Shown here: piece after piece, positions 27,539-36,609 of the stretch
Numbering within the stretch: position 1 is the stretch's first letter
How the letters are laid out: each line of letters opens with the position of its first letter
Assembly: GCA_029240075.1 (NCBI GenBank)
Contig: JARBTQ010000001.1
Coordinates: 62,001-126,000 of the forward strand
Origin: Chlamydiales bacterium
GTDB taxonomy: Bacteria; Chlamydiota; Chlamydiia; Chlamydiales; JARBTQ01
Length of the DNA stretch: 64,000 bases
Direction of reading: 5' to 3'
Notes under the pieces: generated by a model
The model's database searches: none
What the model was told of the DNA's origin: nothing
The model's input: only the letters and a program-made list of their open reading frames with translations
Program-made: the position numbers and the translations under genes

Positions 27539-27552
27539 CTATATCTCAAAAC

Positions 27553-27822
27553 TTACTTACGTAAGCTGAGACGTGTAATAAGATTTTGGTAACGCTTGGT
27601 ATTAGTAGACTTCAAGTAGTCAAGCAATTTACGTCTTTGTCCAACTAACTTGAGCAAAGCTAAACGAGAATTATTGTCATGGGGAGCATGTTTTAGGTGC
27701 TCTGTTACTTCTTCGATACGAGCTGTTAAGATCGCAACTTGTACGTCTGCAGATCCAGTATCTTTTTCATGTAATTGATAATCTTTTGTAAGCTTCTGTT
27801 TGGTTTCTTCATCCAAGGACAT
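27553..27822 (-). CDS. rpsO: 30S ribosomal protein S15
   Basis: The 89-residue protein has the length and signature of S15: [40 protein letters not shown] and [18 protein letters not shown]. It binds 16S rRNA and is needed for assembly of the platform of the small subunit. It is upstream of pnp but separated by a terminator and a long leader. Confidence 0.98.
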   Translation of the reverse strand: MSLDEETKQKLTKDYQLHEKDTGSADVQVAILTARIEEVTEHLKHAPHDNNSRLALLKLVGQRRKLLDYLKSTNTKRYQNLITRLSLRK

Positions 27823-28002
27823 TCGTCATTCTCCCTATGGGTTACCCTATTTTTGTGTAACTTTTCCTGAATTTTTACTCAAGACGTAGCTTATGACCAT
27901 GACTACACTTCACACGTCTAGTTAGTTAAAAAATGTCAGAAACAGTTCCTTTTTGATTTTCCTAGTATTATACTTTAAAAAGCTTAATCTATCAACTTAA
28001 AA

Positions 28003-28032
28003 TAAAAGAGGGTCCTCTCTTTCTTATTTTAG
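28003..28032 (-). terminator. Probable terminator of the PhoH-like gene
   Basis: Overlapping and just beyond the stop on the minus strand, AAATAAGAAAGAG pairs imperfectly with CTCTTTTATTT around AGGACC, giving a short stem and a T-rich tail. Confidence 0.5.
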
Positions 28033-28034
28033 GT

Positions 28035-29357
28035 TTATAACAATTGTGCAGCAAGCCCCGCTAATTCTGATCTTTCTGTTTTGCTAAGATGGATATGGCC
28101 AAAAATTGGCTGCCCTTGAAATTTGGCAATTGTGTAAGTAAGACCATTAGAATCCTGATCTAAATAAGGGCTATCGATTTGAGTAGGGTCCCCTGTTAAA
28201 ATTACTTTGGTTTCGCGACCAGCTCTAGAAATAATAGTTTTAACCTCATGTGGTGTTAGATTCTGCGCTTCATCGACGATGATATACATCTTAGGCAAAG
28301 AACGTCCTCTAATATAGGTCACTGCTTCCATTTCAATCTTTTTACTATCCATGACCCAGCGTAAGGTCTCGCTGTGTACTCTAGCATCTCCTTCGTCATG
28401 CCCATAGGATGAGCAAAGAAATTCTAGATTATCATATATAGGCTGCATCCAATGTAATAACTTTTCTTCTTTTGCCCCAGGAAGGAAACCGATATCTTTT
28501 CCTAAGGGAACTATTGGACGGCTAACTAAAATCTTATTATAAAAACCTTCATCAAAAACCTTGCGTAAACCACAAGCTAAAGCCATCAAGGTCTTTCCTG
28601 TACCAGCGGCACCGAGCAATGTCACCAATTTAATGTCATCACGCAGCAGTAAATCTATAGCACAACGCTGCTCTGTACTCAAAGCTTTGATACCCCAGAT
28701 CGCGGGATGGAGTTGAGGCACAGACTCTAAAGCATCAGAGGCTTGGTCGTATCGTGCCAACAGAGAGGAGTTTTCAGGACATTGCAAGTAACAATATTCG
28801 TTAGGATTAAATTTAAGTTCAGGCAGATGAACTTTACCGTCGCGATATAGAAGGTCTATATATTTTTTTTCTGTTTGAACTATCTGGAAACCTCGATAAA
28901 GAGATGCAAAGGCATGCTTTAAATTCTCGTAATCCTCCGCCTCTAGACCTAGCGCATGAGCTTTGACCCGAGCTGCAATATCTTTAGATACAAAAATAAC
29001 ACGTTGCTTAAGTTCAACTTTAAGGTAAGCTGCTATTAAAATTTTGCTATTTTTAGGATTACTATCAAGACCTTTTACTACTATGGGTTGCGAGTCAGTA
29101 AGGATCTTAAGCATTCCTCCGTTTTGCAGCTTTAAACCATGATGAAGATCCCCTTGCCCCTGTTCTCGAATTGTATCTAGGAGACGAATTGCTTGCCTTG
29201 CATTCTTTCCAATTTCATTAGGCTGCTTTTTTATAGCATCCAATTCTTCTAGAACAGTCATAGGGATAATGACTTGACTATTTGGAAATTTTAATAAGGC
29301 TTCTGGGTCATAGACTAAAACTGTCGTATCAAGAACAAATATTTCAGAAATGCGCAT
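28035..29357 (-). CDS. PIN-PhoH ATPase (PhoH2-like)
   Basis: The ~440-residue protein joins an N-terminal PIN nuclease domain (FVLDTTVLVYDPEALLKF, residues ~1-130) to a PhoH P-loop ATPase: Walker A LLGAAGTGKTLMALA, Walker B YIIVDEAQNLTPHEVK, then VILTGDPTQIDSPY. PhoH2 proteins are RNA helicases/nucleases. The ATG at 29357 has GGTG at good spacing; a TTG 18 bases upstream is less likely. A similar PIN-PhoH protein occurs in Chlamydia, to my knowledge. Confidence 0.9.
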   Translation of the reverse strand: MRISEIFVLDTTVLVYDPEALLKFPNSQVIIPMTVLEELDAIKKQPNEIGKNARQAIRLLDTIREQGQGDLHHGLKLQNGGMLKILTDSQPIVVKGLDSNPKNSKILIAAYLKVELKQRVIFVSKDIAARVKAHALGLEAEDYENLKHAFASLYRGFQIVQTEKKYIDLLYRDGKVHLPELKFNPNEYCYLQCPENSSLLARYDQASDALESVPQLHPAIWGIKALSTEQRCAIDLLLRDDIKLVTLLGAAGTGKTLMALACGLRKVFDEGFYNKILVSRPIVPLGKDIGFLPGAKEEKLLHWMQPIYDNLEFLCSSYGHDEGDARVHSETLRWVMDSKKIEMEAVTYIRGRSLPKMYIIVDEAQNLTPHEVKTIISRAGRETKVILTGDPTQIDSPYLDQDSNGLTYTIAKFQGQPIFGHIHLSKTERSELAGLAAQLL

Positions 29358-29375
29358 AGATACACCGTGGTTCAA

Positions 29376-29726
29376 ATTATCAATAAGATTTACAACTAGC
29401 TAAAGGATTATCATAACAGATAAGCAGTTTTATCCCAATCTTTGACACCATCTTCTTCAAACATTGCACGATTTACAAGACGATGGTACATAGAGTGCAT
29501 AGTGCTGTTGTCTTAATATTTTAGCAACTAGATTTCTTTTATTATTTTATATGCCCTTTACTTTTAAATCTTGTCGACACCCCGAAACTTTTCCTTTTCA
29601 CCATTTATCTATGTGCGCTGATTTCTACATATCAACTTAGCACTAGTTAAATTCCCAATCGTATTAAATAAGCCCTGCAGAGATACGAAAGATCTATTGC
29701 AGTAAGCCTTATATAAATGTTTCTAG
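29376..29726. other. Intergenic region with a short coding-looking remnant
   Basis: About 350 bases between two leftward genes. It holds a 29-codon open frame that looks like the tail of a gene (29411-29500) and a degenerate copy (29686-29706) of the inverted repeat found upstream of tadA. I see nothing else. Confidence 0.45.
29411..29500 (-). pseudogene. 29-codon remnant or microprotein
   Basis: On the minus strand an ATG opens a frame reading MYHRLVNRAMFEEDGVKDW near its start and ending ...DKTAYLL. The composition is clearly protein-like and unlike surrounding AT-rich spacer, yet an in-frame stop lies five codons upstream. It could be the 3' end of a decayed gene or a true small protein. 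I do not recognise the family. Confidence 0.35.
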
Positions 29727-31082
29727 TTAGATAATCCCCACTTCATGCGCCAAAATAGTTAAAATAGCAGAAGGGACAATCCAGCGAGTAGTATAAAGCC
29801 AAGGCTTAAACAGGAAGCCCCATTTTGACCCTTCACAAAATTCTCTTTGAGACCACTTATCATCTAATTTCCATCCTAAAAATAAGGCAGTCATTAAAAC
29901 ATTTAGGGGAACAATCCAGTTCATGCAAAGATAATCCATAGTCGTAAAGAAGTCTTTGCCATATAAATATTCCCAATTAGGAAAAATCCCTTTACAACCT
30001 GCTAAAGCTGATGGAATACCTAAAACAAAAACAGCTAAACCTAAATAGAGGGAAGCTCTTTGTCGAGTCATTTTAAAAGAGTCTATACAGGTAGCAACAA
30101 GCACTTCAAAAATAGAGATAGCTGAAGTCAAAGCTGTCAAAACCACTAAAAGAAAGAATAGGGTTGAAAGAATTACTGTCCCTGGTAGTTTTTCGAACAA
30201 GACAGGCATTGTTTTAAATACGAGACCGGCCCCTTCAGAAGGGGTAAATCCGAATGAAAAGACAATAGGAAATATCATCAATCCCGCTAAAATTGACACA
30301 AAAGTGCTGGAGAAGGCCAATACTCCTGTTAATTGGGGAATATCTTGCTGTTTAGACATATAACTGCCGTAAGTAATAATGATCCCCATACCAACACTAA
30401 CGCTATAAAATGCTAATCCTAAAGCCTCAAGAATTCCCTTTGATGAGAGTTTAGTAAAGTCTGGATAGAACATAAAATGGACTGCGTCTTTAAAACCACT
30501 TAGTGTCATGCTGTATGTCGTTAATCCAATTAAAACAATAAATAGCGCAGGTGTTAAAATTTTTGAATAATATTCAATCCCTTGATTAATACCGCCCCAA
30601 ACAATCCCTACTGTCATTAACATGAACAGCAAGAAATAAAATAAGTTGATATCACCTGACTGCAACATCACATTAAAAATTTGTCCGATCTCTTCAGCTG
30701 AACGTCCTGATGTGAAATGGTTTAGTGACATAAAAGAGTAATTTAATCCCCAACCTGCAACAACGGCATAGTAAGATAAAATTAGAAGGGTTACTCCAGA
30801 AGAAAGAAATCCCACAATTTTCCAATGAGGAGATTGCTGCGATAAAGACCAATATGCAGCAACAGGACTTTTCTGCGTGGAGCGACCAATAATCAGTTCA
30901 CCAATGAAAATAGGAACCCCTATAAGGAACGTAAATACGATGTAGCAAATTAAAAAAAGACCGCCCCCATTATCCCCCATAGAATAAGGAAACTTCCACA
31001 AGCTCCCTAATCCTATAGCTGAACCAGCAGCTGCTAACAAAAAACCTAATTTCGACCCCCAATTTTCACGTTTGGCTGACAT
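29727..31082 (-). CDS. Sodium:neurotransmitter symporter (NSS/SNF) family transporter
   Basis: The 451-residue protein has 11-12 membrane segments and the hallmark first segment GSAIGLGSLWKFPYSMGDNG with the unwound sodium/substrate site, as in LeuT, plus TALTSAISIFEVLVA near segment 8. It should import an amino acid with Na+. Chlamydia has members of this family, and an intracellular parasite lacking amino acid synthesis would need it. Confidence 0.93.
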   Translation of the reverse strand: MSAKRENWGSKLGFLLAAAGSAIGLGSLWKFPYSMGDNGGGLFLICYIVFTFLIGVPIFIGELIIGRSTQKSPVAAYWSLSQQSPHWKIVGFLSSGVTLLILSYYAVVAGWGLNYSFMSLNHFTSGRSAEEIGQIFNVMLQSGDINLFYFLLFMLMTVGIVWGGINQGIEYYSKILTPALFIVLIGLTTYSMTLSGFKDAVHFMFYPDFTKLSSKGILEALGLAFYSVSVGMGIIITYGSYMSKQQDIPQLTGVLAFSSTFVSILAGLMIFPIVFSFGFTPSEGAGLVFKTMPVLFEKLPGTVILSTLFFLLVVLTALTSAISIFEVLVATCIDSFKMTRQRASLYLGLAVFVLGIPSALAGCKGIFPNWEYLYGKDFFTTMDYLCMNWIVPLNVLMTALFLGWKLDDKWSQREFCEGSKWGFLFKPWLYTTRWIVPSAILTILAHEVGII

Positions 31083-31344
31083 AAATAATATCCTTAATGC
31101 TTAAAAAATAGATACTGAACATAAAAAATAAACAGCTTACAAAAATTTATTTTTTTATTCCAAACATTCTTTGGACAATTACAATGTAATATAAAAATTG
31201 GAATATCTAAAGGACCTGGTAGGGGTAGGGTTATTGATATTGCAAAAAAATGAGTTATTCCTATACTTCAAAGACTATCTCTTAGCAGTTAGATACCTAA
31301 GACTAGTTTGAAACCATTAAATTTATATTTTCAGGACATTAACA

Positions 31345-32937
31345 ATGCCAAACAGCTCTTATCCTTTACGTAAATTTCACTCTGAAAGTGATTTGGCTTG
31401 CTCACCTCCTACAAGAGATGTTCACCCTCCAGTAACAGACTTATTCAATTCAAAAAGAAACACAAATCTTTCGCATCATATAATCGTACAAAAAAAACAA
31501 AGCGACATCCTTAATAAAGATATTTTAAATTTGTGTTTCCAATATTTAGAACCTCATGAACTTTATGATGTAGCTCTGGTTTCTAAGACATGGAATAACG
31601 TAGCAAATGGCACTCAGCTCTGGTCAGAACAAGCAAAAAATTATATACAGCGTAAAAACAAAGAATCACAAGGTACGATATTAGAATTGGATATCAGTAG
31701 TATTTTACCAAACCAAAAAGCATTCCTCAAACGAGTGCTTAAAATTGAAAGCATACAGGAAAATATAAAAGCTATTCATAAACATCCCTACCAAAGACTT
31801 CAATTACCTGATTTTTTATCCACTAGTGACAATATCATCCTGTTAGCACAAGATAATTCCGATTTTAAATCTGGAATTAAAAATAAATTACGAAAAATTT
31901 ACAGTACTATTAGTAGAACATTTACCCAGATAGAGATCAATAATAGACAAGCGGAAAGTGAAATAAAAAAAAATTCTAGCTTCATGTATCCTATTTCCCC
32001 TTTAAAAGATGCAGAGCAAGTATATGAAGCTCATTTTTTATCCCAATCCTCAGAATTAAAAAAAATAAGGAATAAGTACACCTACCGCTATGAACACAAT
32101 AGTTATATTAGTAGAGCTTCTACGTATATTGCATTAAACTATCCAGCTAAGAAATTTACAATTTCCTTACCTGCGAATAATGATATAAGTTATGTTTTAA
32201 TTTTTAGACAAACTGAATACGAAGAAAAAAAATCTGAGCCTTTAAACTGGAATTTGATTGATAGAGTTCCTGTAGTGAAAGGGGCACTTTCTTTTGTTTA
32301 CGAAGATACAGCACCTACAGAGTCACAATATCATAAGATTTATGACCCAAATGATAAAATGAAGCAGCTGTTATCAAAAGATTACCGAGGTTCTGCTAAT
32401 TTTACTTATTTACTACATACCGCTTCAACATTAACTTCTGCTTACAAAGATTATTTGGAAACAAAACCTTTAGATTACTCTGCTAATATAATCTCTACAA
32501 TCTTAGGAAGAAAGCTAGGTGAATTACTAACTTCTCTAGACTCATCATTAACTGAATTAGATCGGGAAAAACTAATTAAATCGTTGTTTGAAGGGTATAA
32601 TAAAGCGTGGGAACATTATAAAGAGGAAACACCCACTGATTTTATTGAAGATATATTCAACTACTATATCGCCGTAATTAAAGGTTTTATGCATGACCAA
32701 CTCCCTGTAGAAACCGCATTATATTGTCGCGAAAATATTTGTCACTCAGGCCTTGGGCAAGCTTTAGATAATGTATCGATAATATTGCCCTTAAGAAATG
32801 GGCGAATCGATTTTATCGAGGTCAAACGAGAATTTGACTTACTATGTGCAAAAAGAAGCTCTAAGATTAATTACAGGAGAGCAAAAAGAGTTCTTATAGG
32901 CTCCTTACTTACTTTTCAGACCGAGTTATTACAGTAA
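31345..32937 (+). CDS. F-box-containing protein, 530 residues
   Basis: A basic, Ser/Pro-rich leader of ~50 residues precedes an F-box at about residues 53-100 (ILNKDILNLCFQYLEPHELY, ALVSKTWNNVANGTQLW). The remaining ~430 residues are mixed helix and strand with no repeats that I recognise. The internal F-box position differs from the other F-box genes here, whose box is at or near the N-terminus; the leader could be a secretion signal. Effector role inferred. Confidence 0.78.
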   Translation: MPNSSYPLRKFHSESDLACSPPTRDVHPPVTDLFNSKRNTNLSHHIIVQKKQSDILNKDILNLCFQYLEPHELYDVALVSKTWNNVANGTQLWSEQAKNYIQRKNKESQGTILELDISSILPNQKAFLKRVLKIESIQENIKAIHKHPYQRLQLPDFLSTSDNIILLAQDNSDFKSGIKNKLRKIYSTISRTFTQIEINNRQAESEIKKNSSFMYPISPLKDAEQVYEAHFLSQSSELKKIRNKYTYRYEHNSYISRASTYIALNYPAKKFTISLPANNDISYVLIFRQTEYEEKKSEPLNWNLIDRVPVVKGALSFVYEDTAPTESQYHKIYDPNDKMKQLLSKDYRGSANFTYLLHTASTLTSAYKDYLETKPLDYSANIISTILGRKLGELLTSLDSSLTELDREKLIKSLFEGYNKAWEHYKEETPTDFIEDIFNYYIAVIKGFMHDQLPVETALYCRENICHSGLGQALDNVSIILPLRNGRIDFIEVKREFDLLCAKRSSKINYRRAKRVLIGSLLTFQTELLQ

Positions 32938-33040
32938 ACCCTCAAGGGTTATAGTAAATCTCTCTTTAAAATAATTTGTATTTCAAACAAATTTATGGTA
33001 GTATGCTTACTTTTTAAATGAAACAACAGAGATTTAATCT

Positions 33041-33532
33041 ATGTCCGCAACAATAAAAGATGCTTCTATCAAGCAAAAATTTCAAATTTTAGAGCCATTT
33101 ATGGAACATATCTGCTCTTCAATTAAAAAGAATTTAAAGTCAGATATGCTAAAAAAACGTCCAGTTTTGATTAAAAACTATTTCCCTCAGCAGCATATTG
33201 CACGTATGCCAGTAGAAACTTTGGCAAAGGGGTATTTTCAAGCAACTCAATCTGCGGATGGAGAGGAGATTGCAGAAGAGATTGTTAATTATTGGATCTT
33301 TAAACAAGTTAACCTTTACCGATGTTTTGCTGATGAACTTATGCAAATCAACCCTCAATTTGACCAGATAGAAGAAATTGAAGAAAACAAGGCACAAGCT
33401 ATGATAGAAAAAATAGTGCAGCAATTCGGAGCTTTAGACGCTTATGTGTTCTCTGTACTAAATTCTGTTGCATTTTCTGACAATTCTTTTAGTACGCTTA
33501 GAGACCAAGCCTTAGCAGTATTAAAATCTTAA
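33041..33532 (+). CDS. Conserved-looking helical protein of unknown function
   Basis: This 163-residue, mostly helical cytoplasmic protein has no motif I recognise (notable stretches: PVETLAKGYFQATQSADGEE, FGALDAYVFSVLNSVAF). Even codon use and a compact globular composition suggest a maintained gene. It sits upstream of tadA, separated by an inverted-repeat element. A relation to the small unknown protein found near the tadA homologue in Chlamydia is possible but not shown. Confidence 0.6.
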   Translation: MSATIKDASIKQKFQILEPFMEHICSSIKKNLKSDMLKKRPVLIKNYFPQQHIARMPVETLAKGYFQATQSADGEEIAEEIVNYWIFKQVNLYRCFADELMQINPQFDQIEEIEENKAQAMIEKIVQQFGALDAYVFSVLNSVAFSDNSFSTLRDQALAVLKS

Positions 33533-33572
33533 TTAATCTCAATCTTTACCAAGATCAAGCTGCTTACTATAC

Positions 33573-33651
33573 AATAGATCTCTTTCGAAACCTGTTTCGC
33601 AGAGATCTATCGAGTCACCGACAGTAAAGATTCGAAAGAGGCTCAATAGAT
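33573..33651. repeat. Short inverted-repeat element upstream of tadA
   Basis: Outer arms contain CTCTTTCGAA on the left (33580-33589) and its exact reverse complement TTCGAAAGAG on the right (33631-33640), with partial similarity extending into the CAATAGA-type ends. Inside, ATAGATCTCT (33574-33583) pairs perfectly with AGAGATCTAT (33601-33610), with CGAAA/TTTCG continuing the stem. The ends resemble insertion-sequence termini and the unit may be a miniature or decayed element; it could also end transcription from the gene at 33041. Confidence 0.55.
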
Positions 33652-33653
33652 TT

Positions 33654-34160
33654 ATGCAAAAGATTTCCGATAAGCAAGATCATGACTATATGCAAATTGC
33701 TTTATTAGAAGCTCAAAAGGCCTTTGATAAAGGAGAAGTCCCTATTGGAGCAGCTTTGGTTTATCAAGGACAAGTTATAGCCCAAGCTCATAATCAAGTT
33801 GAAACAAAGAATTCAGCGCTTAATCATGCTGAAATCTTATGCTTACAGCAAGGAAGTGTGATTCTGAATAACTGGAGACTGCTTGAAACCACCTTGTATT
33901 GCACGCTTGAACCTTGCTGTATGTGTGCAGGAGCTATGCTTTTGTCCCGTATCAAACGTTTAGTTTGGGCAGCACCTGACATTCGTCATGGAGCACATGG
34001 TAGCTGGACAGATCTTTTTTCTCTGCAGCATCCTTGCCATCACATCGAAGTTACTCATGGGATCCATCAACAAGAGTCAGCGCGGCTATTAAAGGAATTT
34101 TTTCGTAAGCGGCGCATTGAAAAAAACAAAGAAAAAAATATTTATACAACACAAATTTGA
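33654..34160 (+). CDS. tadA: tRNA-specific adenosine deaminase
   Basis: The 168-residue protein has the zinc deaminase motifs of TadA: NHAEILCLQQG (HAE with catalytic Glu) and LEPCCMCAGAMLLSRI (PCxxC), followed by VWAAPDIRHGAHGS. It converts A34 to inosine in tRNA-Arg(ACG). Its start codon lies three bases after an inverted-repeat element, so its promoter or ribosome site may derive partly from that element. Confidence 0.95.
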   Translation: MQKISDKQDHDYMQIALLEAQKAFDKGEVPIGAALVYQGQVIAQAHNQVETKNSALNHAEILCLQQGSVILNNWRLLETTLYCTLEPCCMCAGAMLLSRIKRLVWAAPDIRHGAHGSWTDLFSLQHPCHHIEVTHGIHQQESARLLKEFFRKRRIEKNKEKNIYTTQI

Positions 34161-34280
34161 AATGGGGTATACTCCTCGTATCTATTGCATATTTACGAAC
34201 AGTTTAAATTGGCAAACCTAGAAAGAAGACTTAAATCGTTTGATATCAAGGTACAATAACATTAAAGGGAGAATTGAATC

Positions 34281-34445
34281 GTGGCTAAAGGCGCCAGAGA
34301 AAACATCAAACTTAAAAGTACAGATCCTGAAAGCAGCGAGTTCTACTATACAATCAAGAACAAGCGCAAAACAACACAACGTCTAGAGCTTAAGAAATAC
34401 GATAAGAAGCTCCGTCGTCACGTCGTTTTCAAAGAAACAAAATAA
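34281..34445 (+). CDS. rpmG: 50S ribosomal protein L33
   Basis: A GTG-initiated 54-codon frame preceded by GGGAGAA encodes L33: AKGARENIKLKSTDP, SSEFYYTIKNKRKTTQRLEL and a basic C-terminus RRHVVFKETK. It lacks the zinc cysteines, so it is the zinc-free form. It sits 30 bases before the Lol permease gene; L33 followed by two Lol-type genes is also the order I know from Chlamydia. Confidence 0.95.
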   Translation: MAKGARENIKLKSTDPESSEFYYTIKNKRKTTQRLELKKYDKKLRRHVVFKETK

Positions 34446-34475
34446 GAATTCTTTTTACTTTCTGTATGAAGAATT

Positions 34476-36581
34476 ATGTTTGAGCTATCCGTCGCACTTA
34501 AATATCTGATCCCTCGTCGACGGCAGCTCTCTGTCTCATTGATTTGTTTAATTTCCACACTTATTATCTCATTAGTTGTATGGCTTGTCCTTGTATTTCT
34601 TTCAGTCACACGAGGATTAGAGCACTCCTGGATTGAAAAATTAGTCGCTATGGGAAGTCCCGTTCGACTGGTTCCTACATCCGCTTATTATGAGTCTTAT
34701 TACTACCAGGTGGACAGCCTAAGTGACAGTTCTAATTACACTCACAAGTCCTTACGCGAAAAAAAAGCAAGTCCTTTAAAAGATCCTTATCAACCAGAGG
34801 TTGATCCAGAGCTTCCATTCGAGTGGACCAGTACAAACAGTAAATCCTGGACAAATATTGTCCCCGATACATTTACGGTACTAGAGAAATTGGAAGGGGT
34901 TAAAGACCTACATATTACAGACTATGAAGGGGCTGTTGCCACTTTGAGGTTGCGATTAATACGGCCGCAAAATCCTTATACTGATGAATACCTTCAAAGT
35001 ACCATTAGTCACTTCTGCTATTTAACATCCTATGATTCAAATAATCCCTATTTAAACCGGATGTTATCTCCAATTACTACTGATGACTATAGTCACCTCC
35101 TATCAGCTCTAAACGACGCTATCACTTATACCAATAGCTCGCTGCTAGAAGAAGCAGAGCCCCCAATTTGCTTTAGTGAAGGTTTTAAAGATTTGTTAGA
35201 AGGTATAAGAATAACTCACCTAAAAACAGAAACTGCTGGTTGGGAAATTGGACGTGAGTTATTACCCCAAAATTACAAATTTTCTGCTTACGCGATTATG
35301 TCAGGAGCTGATATTCTTTATATCAATATTCCTCCTAACTCTAAAAGTGCTTTAACTGAACAGAAAGAATTAATTGAAGCTGGGTACATACTACAAACTG
35401 GAAATCTCACTTTTAATTCTGATAAAATCTCATTCGAGTTCAACGATACCACTTATCCTAGCCAAACTATAGGGAAAACAATTCCCATTTGCTTAGCAGG
35501 CGACATTTTATTGCCAGCAACCTTAGTAGAAAGCTCATTAGAGCATGCTATACTGCCTACAGACCTTCAGTTTAAACTCAATGCTAATATCCAAGGCTGG
35601 ACTTTAAATGGGATAATCCCTTTTTGCAGCATGAATATTGGACAAATAGAACCATTAGACAAAGAGCAGCAGAATTTGAGGTTGCCTTTGCAATTGATGC
35701 AAAAGTCAGCAACTAATGGAACAAGCTATGAAAAGTTCTATAGCTGGTTAGGGGAAGGTATCTTACTCCCCCGTGCTTTTCGAGAAAAAGGGGTACAAAT
35801 ATTTGACCGAGGTCAATTTATTTACCAAGCCCCAACGCCAAGTGGACTTCAAGATCAACGTATTCCCATCTTTGTAGCTGGGTTTTATGACCCAGGAATT
35901 ATGCCACTAAGCGTTATATTAACAGGATTTTCTACAGCATCCACTATACGCTCTATACAGAATAGCCAAGAATCAGCTTTAAGCAATGGAATCCATGTAT
36001 GGTTTGAACCGTATGAGAAAGCAAAAGAAGTTAAAAATCAGATTAAAGATAGATTAGAAGCCCAAGGATTAACCCCCTATTGGAAGATAGAAACTTATGA
36101 AGAATTTGATTTTGCAAAAGATGTTGTCCATGAATTGAGCAGTCAAAAAAACCTTTTTAATCTTCTAGCTATCATCATTATTTTAGTAGCATGCTCTAAC
36201 ATCGTTTCTATGTTGATCCTTTTGGTCAATAGTAAGAAAACAGAGATTGCTATTATGCAATCGATGGGAGCTTCGCGCCTGCAAATAGGACTAATCTTTG
36301 GACTTTGTGGAACTTTAATTGGAGTTGTTAGTTGTAGTGTGGGTACAGCTGCAGCTTGGATTACTTTGCGCTATTTGCGTCCTCTAATAGATTTTTTAAG
36401 CAAAATACAAGGTCACGAGCTATTGAATCCTCTATTCTATGGAGATACTCTACCTAACCATCTGCAATCTGATGTCTTAGCTCTAGCATTAATAGCTACC
36501 TTAGTACTTTCAATCTTAGCTGGTGTGATTCCCGCTATTAAAGCCAGCCTGTTACGCCCAACAGACATACTTAAACAATAA
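34476..36581 (+). CDS. LolC/E-type lipoprotein-releasing permease, enlarged
   Basis: The 701-residue inner-membrane protein has an N-terminal membrane segment (about 23-45) and a C-terminal trio (about 560-690) with the FtsX/MacB permease signature (FNLLAIIIILVACSNIVSML, KTEIAIMQSMGASRLQIG). Between them lies a periplasmic region of ~500 residues, much larger than in E. coli LolC or LolE (about 400 residues in total). With LolD it should extract lipoproteins from the inner membrane. Only one permease gene is present here, so a homodimer is likely. Confidence 0.88.
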   Translation: MFELSVALKYLIPRRRQLSVSLICLISTLIISLVVWLVLVFLSVTRGLEHSWIEKLVAMGSPVRLVPTSAYYESYYYQVDSLSDSSNYTHKSLREKKASPLKDPYQPEVDPELPFEWTSTNSKSWTNIVPDTFTVLEKLEGVKDLHITDYEGAVATLRLRLIRPQNPYTDEYLQSTISHFCYLTSYDSNNPYLNRMLSPITTDDYSHLLSALNDAITYTNSSLLEEAEPPICFSEGFKDLLEGIRITHLKTETAGWEIGRELLPQNYKFSAYAIMSGADILYINIPPNSKSALTEQKELIEAGYILQTGNLTFNSDKISFEFNDTTYPSQTIGKTIPICLAGDILLPATLVESSLEHAILPTDLQFKLNANIQGWTLNGIIPFCSMNIGQIEPLDKEQQNLRLPLQLMQKSATNGTSYEKFYSWLGEGILLPRAFREKGVQIFDRGQFIYQAPTPSGLQDQRIPIFVAGFYDPGIMPLSVILTGFSTASTIRSIQNSQESALSNGIHVWFEPYEKAKEVKNQIKDRLEAQGLTPYWKIETYEEFDFAKDVVHELSSQKNLFNLLAIIIILVACSNIVSMLILLVNSKKTEIAIMQSMGASRLQIGLIFGLCGTLIGVVSCSVGTAAAWITLRYLRPLIDFLSKIQGHELLNPLFYGDTLPNHLQSDVLALALIATLVLSILAGVIPAIKASLLRPTDILKQ

Positions 36582-36609
36582 TATTGGCTTTGTAAAATAG
36601 ACTAATTGT

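Larger units (their letters stand above)
27169..27552 (-). promoter_or_regulatory. rpsO-pnp intergenic region and pnp leader
   Basis: This 384-base gap is unusually long for an rpsO-pnp pair. It holds the rpsO terminator (27519-27538), a perfect 10-bp hairpin (27336-27364), a small ACCGT/ACGGT hairpin (27383-27399) and the pnp ribosome site. No gene is seen. Confidence 0.55.
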
